Source of the DNA: Aphrophora alni
Taxonomy: Eukaryota > Arthropoda > Insecta > Hemiptera > Aphrophoridae
Direction of reading: 5' to 3'
DNA length: 64,000 bases
Assembly (NCBI GenBank): GCA_963513935.1
Contig: OY740772.1
Location: forward strand, 102,815,340-102,879,339
Shown: piece by piece, positions 57,708 to 64,000 of the stretch
Layout: each line of letters starts with the position of its first letter
Position numbering within the stretch: position 1 is the first letter of the stretch
Notes under the pieces: generated by a model
The model's database searches: none
Told to the model about the DNA's origin: nothing
What the model saw: only the letters and a program-made list of their open reading frames with translations
Translations under genes and position numbers: made by a program

Positions 57708-58378
57708 GGGTGCGTACAGAGTGGAGCCGGGATGGACGCTGGTAGCCTGTAGCTTACTCGCTTATTCGATGGGTGCCTGGCCGGAATGGGGGGAGGACAC
57801 GTTGGCGCTGTAGCTTAGTCGCTAGTTTGTCAACCATGATGGAAGGTATTGAAGAAGAGTTGCTACAAAGTGGTTTTTACTATTTAACAATGAACGTGAG
57901 TTTGGTGTTCGTCCAGTAAATGTAGAAAGAGGAGAGTTAGGTTAGTTTCACCACTTATATAAACAGTTGAGAAATTACCCAAGGCGGTTTTTCCAATATC
58001 TCAGAATGGAGATTGAAACTTTTGACCATCTTACAACTTTAGTAGCTACCAAACTCCAAAAGAATTGGTGTAATTTCCACACCAATCCCATAACACCAGA
58101 GGAAAGACTAGTTCTACCATTACGTTATCTAGCCAAGACGGAGTGCGCATGCGCCTGTCCCCACCGCCGCACTTTACCTAGCTTAGAGCTATGTAAACAA
58201 TCGGAGTAGCTATTATAATTCCAGCCATCTAGGCTCCCTGCGCCCATCCAGGTAACCAGCCAGGCTCCACTGTGCGCGGGCGCGTTGCAAACTTTGAGAG
58301 AATTCTTACATAGCAGTAAGCGAGTAAGCTACCATCCAGGCTACCAGCGTCCATCCCGGCTCCACTCTGTACGCACCC
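57708..58378 (+). mobile_element. Complete 671-bp PIF/Harbinger element with transposase remnant
   Basis: The terminal 42 bp are perfect inverted copies starting GGGTGCGTACAGAGTGGAGC, flanked by TTA. The interior is an internally deleted Harbinger transposase. Sub-terminal blocks (GCTTACTCGCTTA, TAGCTTAGTCGC) repeat and probably were binding sites. It is unrelated in terminal sequence to the element at 10057-10660, so two Harbinger lineages are present. Confidence 0.88.
57837..58209 (+). pseudogene. Harbinger transposase N-terminal fragment
   Basis: From 57837 a frame starts MMEGIEEELLQ. After a frameshift, codons ERE-FGVRPVNVERGELG, a stop, then FHHLYKQLRNYPRRFFQYLR follow. The open segment 57967-58209 continues METFDHL-type residues (EIETFDHLTTLVATKLQK) and NPITPEERLVLPLRYLAKTE. 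This is the N-terminal part of DDE_Tnp_4 (Harbinger) transposases, up to the ISPEERLALTLRYLATG block. The frame then runs into non-homologous sequence and the DDE core is deleted. Confidence 0.75.
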
Positions 58379-58384
58379 TTATGT

Positions 58385-58890
58385 GAGTGTCTCAACCCTG
58401 TCGAGCCTCGAAGTTGTACATATTTGAAAGGGGCTCAACTCGCTACGCCATATTTATACATGCATCACATTTTCATGGGATATCAGATTTCAAAACTACT
58501 TTTTTGAAACTTCACTATTTGTCATCGTATGTTTGGTTGGTACCATTAAATGCAGAATTAAAATTTGCAAGTTTTTATGGAAATCAGTGTGTTGAGTTGA
58601 ATAAAACCGGAGATGTAAACAAACAACCGATTAAAATAACCGCCATTTTGACATTTTTAATTAGATTTTTCTGAATTCCAATAGAGGACACTATTATCTC
58701 CTAAGCCAAATTTCGTGTTCGTGTCGTAATTTTGTAGCCGTGTTTATATATAGACAAAAACGACGGATGAACGGCGAGTTGAAAACCACTTTATTGGTTT
58801 CCAGAAGCGATGAAAAGTAAAGATCAATAAAAACCGTAGGAAGAATTTTGTCCGATAACCATACTTCGTATAATGGGTAAATTGAAAACA
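58385..58890 (-). repeat. R1 dispersed repeat, reverse copy
   Basis: It has CATATTTGAAAGGGGCTCAA, TTGGTACCATTAAATGCAGA, ATAACCGCCATTTTGACATT and CGACGGATGAACGGCGAG. It abuts the right target duplication of the Harbinger element almost directly, so the transposon inserted at or next to the edge of this repeat. Confidence 0.6.
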
Positions 58891-58989
58891 TCGTCAGAAT
58901 TATAGGTTAGGGGCCATCAACTGAAGAACTATGCACAGGTGCATGTTTTTAATAATTATATATTGTAATATTCCTCCTTAGTAAATAAT

Positions 58990-59590
58990 TTTCCAATACT
59001 CAAAAACCTCTAAGATTTTCTTTTATGGCATGAAGATTAATTTTGTAATAATCAAAAACTTCTAAGATCTTCTTTATTTCATGAAGAGTAATAATTAATT
59101 AATTTTTTAATACTCAAAAACTTCTAAGATTTTCTTTCTGGCATAAAGAATAATCATTAATTAATTTTGTAATACTCAAAAACTTCTAAGATTTTCTTTC
59201 TGGCATAAAGAATAATCAATAATTAATTTTGTAATACACAAAAACTTCTAAGATTTTTCTTCTGGTATAAAGAATAATCATTAATTAAATTTGTAATACT
59301 CAAAAACTTCTAAGATTTTCTTTATGGTATGAAGATTAATTTTGTAATACTCAGAAACTTCTAAGATTTTTCTTCTGGTATAAAGAATAATCATTAATTA
59401 ATTTTGTAATACTCAAAAACTTCTCAGATTTTCTTTATGGTATGAAGATTAATTTTGTAATACTCAGAAACTTCTAAGATTTTTCTTCTGGTATAAAGAA
59501 TAATCATTAATTAATTTTGTAATACTCAAAAACTTCTAAGATTTTCCTTCTTGTATAAAAAATAATCATTAATTAATTTTGTCAATACGC
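58990..59590 (+). repeat. Minisatellite, 10 units of about 51 and 62 bp
   Basis: Ten consecutive units each begin TAATACTCAAAAACTTCTAA or a close variant. Long units (about 62 bp) end AATAATCATTAATTAATTTTG; short units (about 51 bp) end ATGAAGATTAATTTTG. Units 6-9 alternate short-long-short-long as a 113-bp higher-order repeat. Confidence 0.9.
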
Positions 59591-59599
59591 TTTTAAGAT

Positions 59600-61005
59600 C
59601 TTTGTTATAGCTATAAATGATTATTCCGTATACACTCAGGATCAAAGAAAACCGCACGTCGATATTACGTGTATGCATTGATGATTCAGACCACTCTTGA
59701 CAATTTTTTTTTTTTTGGAAAAAAGGCTAGAGTTAAAAAATACTGAACCAATTTGAGCATGCAGAATTGTGAGACAATATTAATTAGAATGTCGAGTTAT
59801 GGCGTAGTGTTTTGTTGCTTAAAATGTTCAAATGTAATATAAACATGAGTGGCTATTATGGTACTCACCCAGTTCGATAATTGCTATTATAATTGTGAGT
59901 CTCTTACCAACAATAGGCATTGGACGTTTGGTTTTCAAACACCTGGTGAACTTTTCTGGACGAGCTAGTGTAGTGAGTAGACTAGTAAAACTAAAAAAGA
60001 GGTTTAGTTACACAATTGGCGAATTGTGGCGGTGTTGGGGAACGTTTAACCCTTTAAGCTCTCATTTCAATCTAATCTAATGTACCCAGATCGATCATTT
60101 AAAGTAATACAAAAATATTTCCTATGCTTAAAATTTGGATTCGTTATGGCAAAACGGAGTAATTCCCTAACTTCCGGTCCCGAACTCAGTAACACCGTCC
60201 CATATTCAAAGGTGAGCGTAATTTGGTATTAACAATTTAAGTTGTAAAATAGTAGCCGATCTTTTAAGTTTGTTTTCAATATTTCTATAGTTCCTGCAAA
60301 AAAATTAGTCAAGAACAAATCTGTTCATTATTAAATTAGACAGAAATGAAAATGAGTTTAAAGTTGATGGCTCCATTTAATGACGTCTTACTAACCTCAA
60401 AATTTACAAACGATTATTTTAAACAATTAACTCTAAGTACAGAAAATATTGAAGGATTTTAATGATACTTTAGGAAATGATGCTTATGAGAAAGAGATAT
60501 TATAAAAATCCAGACAAAATATACTAAACAAAAACTATAAAACGTATTTTTCTAAAAAGGTTTGTGGCTAAGCTAAAACAACGTACAGATTTTAATTGTC
60601 AACTTTGTGATTCAAAATACAGAAAAGACAATACGATGTAGGTAACCCTAAGTCGGTAAATAAACGCAGTAAAATATTGCATAACATGTTTTACTTGCCC
60701 ATCCCCAAAACTAAATAAAAATCAAACTATTAGTCACCAAATATATTTAAAATGAAAATAAACTTTGAACACGACCATAATGGATAGCACTCAACTTGTT
60801 CCTTAGGGTAAAATATACTTTTTTCTTATAATAAAATCGAAAAAGTAAATATGCTAACGTCAAACTTAAAATGTAACCCAAGTATTTATACGAAGATCCC
60901 GTTGTCTGTACGAAGCCAATTTAAAGCATTCATGTTATAACAAATTTTTAAAATCACTAATTTATGTCCTAATTTTTTGTAAATAAATAAAAATAATATT
61001 TTAAA
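59600..61005. other. Unclassified, no supported gene
   Basis: The plus frame at 59895-60080 contains a basic stretch but no domain. A weak minus-strand donor (GTGAGTACC) near 59870 lacks a matching exon. Nothing else is recognised. Confidence 0.35.
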
Positions 61006-61007
61006 AC

Positions 61008-61640
61008 AACCCAAAAGAGTGTTTTTACCTCTTTGGAATGTGCGGATATTTTGACCATATCTTGAGATATATATATTTTGTTTGTTTTGATAATTCGAAA
61101 TAGAATACAATTGTTAAACACTAAAAGTTAGGATTGTTTCAAAAACAGCTACACGGATTTTGTTTAAATTTTGTTAAATGAAGTCTCCAAGATTTCAAAT
61201 AAAACAACTTCCTAATAAACTCGTTCTAGGGTAAACCTATTTGATTAAAATAAAAATGTTTCTTTCCGCGATCAAAATGTATTTCATTTTATGCCGATTA
61301 TTCCAATTTTCTTTTACTCGCGATTTTACGTATTGGTTTGGGTCATACATAATCACTTTTGACAAAAATTTGAATGAAATCGGTTAAGTGAATTTTGAGA
61401 AATACCAACTTTACCAATAACACACTCACGGACGTTATTATGAAGTTTTTTTATTTGAAATCTTAGAGACTTCATTTAGCAAAATTTGAACAAAATCCGT
61501 GTAGCTGTTTTTTGAGACAATCGTAACTTGTAATTTTTATCAATTGTATTCTATTTGGAATTATTAAAAAAATATATCAAGATTATGGTCAAAATATCCG
61601 CACATTCCAAATTGGTAAAAACACTCGTTTGGGTTGTACC
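61008..61640. repeat. Inverted pair of R3-type repeat units
   Basis: About 61008-61215 and 61432-61640 are diverged inverted copies. Shared blocks: CCCAAAAGAGTGTTTTTACC-like, GAATGTGCGGATATTTTGAC, AACAGCTACACGGATTTTGT, TGAAGTCTCCAAGATTTCAA. The spacer is about 215 bp. It is related to R3 by the GACCATATCTTGAGA block. Confidence 0.6.
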
Positions 61641-61644
61641 ATAC

Positions 61645-62395
61645 GATAAACATATATCTTTCCAAAAACCCATTTTTTACACTCGAAAGACTCGTCACAT
61701 ACTACGCATATTTAATCAAATTAAAACTAATACAGAAGTAGTATGCTTTACAAACACTACTGCAGTGAATCATTTCTCTTGCTATAAAATAACAATTGAA
61801 ATGAACGTGTAACTACGATAGATATCGATGGTTGAGTCGGATGCACCATCTGTCAGTGAAGGTAACCCACGAAAAGAATGCCTAGCAACAGTTACCATAG
61901 CAACGAACATATCCTGGTTTTGGTTTACGAAGCAGACTATGATTATCAAACATCACTATCAATTGTTTACCCAGTTCAAGCTCTAATGAAGCTATAGTTA
62001 CATTGAATAATATTCGGTGTTATTAAAACCTGAAACTTGCTCAGTTCCTAAATCAACCATAAACATAATTGTAAATGCATACAATTTTAATGTCAGGTTT
62101 TACTTAGTTTAAAGTCAAACTCTTCAAGGTATGGTGTGAAAAAATATGGTGTAACGTAACGCTGCATCGTCTCACAAAGTCGTTACGTTACACGTGATCG
62201 TAACGGTCGAAACTGTTCGATCTTAGCTTCGGCCGATGATCTCACTGCTACCAGTTATACAGTTGTAACTGTATATACACGTTGATTTTTAAGTATGGAA
62301 ACACCTCTATACTGCATAACTGAGAGGTACTTGAAGGCAGAAACAAATGCGATTCCACATAGTTTAAAAAATTATATTTTTTTGTAAGTTTAAAA
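61645..62395. other. Unclassified, with a short palindrome
   Basis: A small inverted repeat, GTGTAACGTAACG facing CGTTACGTTACAC, spans about 62148-62193. No gene is recognised. The plus frame at 61555-61812 is part of the R3 arm. Confidence 0.4.
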
Positions 62396-62399
62396 TAGC

Positions 62400-62630
62400 T
62401 GCCCACCATCTTGAAGAAAATGAAGAAAAAAACCAAAATTAAAAAAAAAAACCTATCCTTTAAATACTCTATAATTTCAGGGTTGGAAGACAGCAAAGAG
62501 TTGGCCACGAGAGAAGTGATAGGAAATAACTCTAACTCAACTACTGTACATGAAAAAAGTGTAAATCTCGGAACGTTTAGCATTTCAACCTCCGTTTCAC
62601 TATAAATGAGCCCCTGAGTGACGGAAACTG
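62400..62630 (+). repeat. R2 dispersed repeat copy
   Basis: It has ACTCTATAATTTCAGGGTTG, GAGTTGGCCACGAGAGAAGT, AAAGTGTAAATCTCGGAACG and ATGAGCCCCTGAGTGACGG. Confidence 0.6.
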
Positions 62631-62634
62631 AAAT

Positions 62635-63560
62635 AAACCGTTTCTAGTGTATACTGTACAATAATGTGAGGGCGTTTATCAAGAAAATAATATGTATAAG
62701 AATTTACAGTATTCATGTCATATTTTAGTTACTATAAGCAAATTACAAGAAACAGAAAAAATGAAACATTGTAATTATTTTCTTTTTTATATTTTTGTAA
62801 AATAAATTTTAGTATGTACAATATCTTTATTTATCTCTTACGTAAGTATATATCTTTTTTGTAAATATAATATTAACAGAAGATTTCTCTAAAAATAAAA
62901 TTATGTAATACTTATTATAATATTTCAACTTATTATTATTACTGTGATGATTTACGTTTGCGAGGAAATATCACGATTTAATAACGAGTAATATGGTTTG
63001 AAATATGATAAGATTATAGAACAAAACGTGCATACCATGGTAGGTAATATATTAGTGCCTATATTATATATAATTTGATAACGTATTACCCTGTCAGACC
63101 AAACACCACTCTGGATAACCAGCTGTTAATGAGTTACAATTAACTAATTTACAATCTATTTACAAAACTATCTGTACACAACTCCAACGATATTTCCAAC
63201 TCACTCAAGCTGCCCGACTGTCTCGAAGGAATTCCAGAGAATTCGGGAACGCCATTACCCTTAAATTTACAAAAGTAAACGGGAGGTCATTACATGAGTC
63301 TAATACAGCTGTCGGACACTGCACTTCACAATGATTCTCTCTTCGCTCCCCTGTGGACCCAATGGGTTAGCTGATCCACTGCTACCACATTACCTTTACT
63401 CATTGTGTCTAATCAGTGATATCAAAGAACACACGAAATATGAACACAAACTATTTATATTATATTCTTATGTAAAACTATAAAGTTTATTCGCTTTTTA
63501 CGAATTGCTGATATATATAATATATATTAGTAATCTTTATTAGTAGTCAGATCAATTCTT
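62635..63560. other. Unclassified, nothing recognised
   Basis: AT-rich sequence followed by a less AT-rich stretch at 63170-63420 with no identifiable domain or exon. Confidence 0.35.
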
Positions 63561-63570
63561 TTTTGTAGAA

Positions 63571-63616
63571 ACACTACAGCGCTGTTTTGCCGTTCACAGC
63601 CGCCTTCGTCAGGTGT
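63571..63616 (-). ncRNA. Hammerhead-like motif, stem I intact, stem II decayed
   Basis: On the minus strand: ACAC, core CTGACGA, an extra A, GGCGGCTGTGAACGGC, AAAA, palindromic CAGCGCTG, TA, GTGT. Stem I ACAC/GTGT pairs perfectly, but stem II no longer pairs well and the GAAA box is AAAA. It is a third terminal-sequence family, with its own palindromic stem III. Confidence 0.4.
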
Positions 63617-63764
63617 AGGCTTAACACTTAAATAAAACACATAACGACACTGAACAAACACGATAACACGACACAAAAAAACAATATAAAATCTATCTGA
63701 GGTTAACTCTTCGTCAAATGTCATACGAACTTTATACTGGCGTGGACGCGGCATAGTTTCTGTG

Positions 63765-64000
63765 TTTCTGAACGGAGACTCAAACTATTTAAAATGAATG
63801 CCATTTTGACATTTTCCATTCGATTTTTCTGAATTTCAAAATGATCTATCTGATCATACTACACTCTCCTATACTAAATTGCATGTTCCTATCTTAACGT
63901 TTGCGATTACTAATCTGTTTACATAGAGACGACAACAACGACGACGACGGAAGGCCAGCATGTCACTTTTCCGGAGGATATAAATCATGAAGATCTGTCA
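63765..64000 (-). repeat. R1 dispersed repeat, reverse copy, cut by window end
   Basis: It has GAATGCCATTTTGACATTTT, TAAATTGCATGTTCCTATCT, GACGACGACGGAAGGCCAGC and ATCATGAAGATCTGTC. Confidence 0.55.

Noticed and set aside
59863..59895. A minus-strand GTGAGTACC donor as evidence of an upstream exon
   Set aside because: The same (G)GTAAGTACC-like string is part of the R1 repeat family, and no open exon with an acceptor lies behind it.

Overview
This is a eukaryotic, AT-rich, intron- and transposon-dominated window from an arthropod, most likely an insect. Reasons: spliced exons of an animal phosphodiesterase with GT-AG introns; a long run of TTAGG, the ancestral arthropod telomere repeat; and mariner, piggyBac, PIF/Harbinger, Gypsy, LINE and Penelope-like debris typical of large insect genomes. 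A hemipteran is a guess. Almost none of the open reading frames of 60-150 codons are host genes.

The only host gene I can support is a PDE9-type cyclic nucleotide phosphodiesterase on the minus strand. Six consecutive exons were assembled by reading splice sites and checking phase: 46049-46148, 13002-13239, 11237-11359, 7389-7655, 4382-4471 and 1646-1807. They join in frame (intron phases 2,0,0,0,0) into 326 residues that cover nearly all of the catalytic domain, with every metal-binding and nucleotide-binding residue I can place intact. The last catalytic helices lie beyond the low-coordinate edge, and the N-terminal exons were not found, so both ends are open. The first intron visible here is 32.8 kb.

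Layout: 1-13.2 kb holds the compact 3' half of the gene, whose introns carry three degenerate elements (two mariners and a LINE RNase H piece) and a complete 604-bp Harbinger-type element with a broken MADF ORF. 13.2-46.0 kb is the giant intron, with a mariner, a 455-bp element with perfect 33-bp inverted ends, two large fold-back elements, a Mutator-like transposase end, a Gypsy pol remnant abutting a 214-bp TTAGG array, a Penelope-like GIY-YIG remnant, and a 222-bp TC run. 46.1-64 kb lies 5' of the first visible exon (upstream intron or flank) and holds a piggyBac-derived element, a near-perfect 469-bp palindrome, a complete 671-bp PIF/Harbinger element, and a 10-unit minisatellite.

The most interesting theme is a set of inverted-repeat (pseudo-LTR-like) structures of Penelope type, each carrying a motif that folds as a minimal type I hammerhead ribozyme: CUGANGA, a short stem II, GAAA, then a palindromic stem III that differs between families (CATG, CAGCTG, CAATTG, CAGCGCTG). 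Two copies keep compensating stem I pairing. Three further dispersed repeat families without coding capacity (called R1, R2 and R3 here) make up much of the rest.
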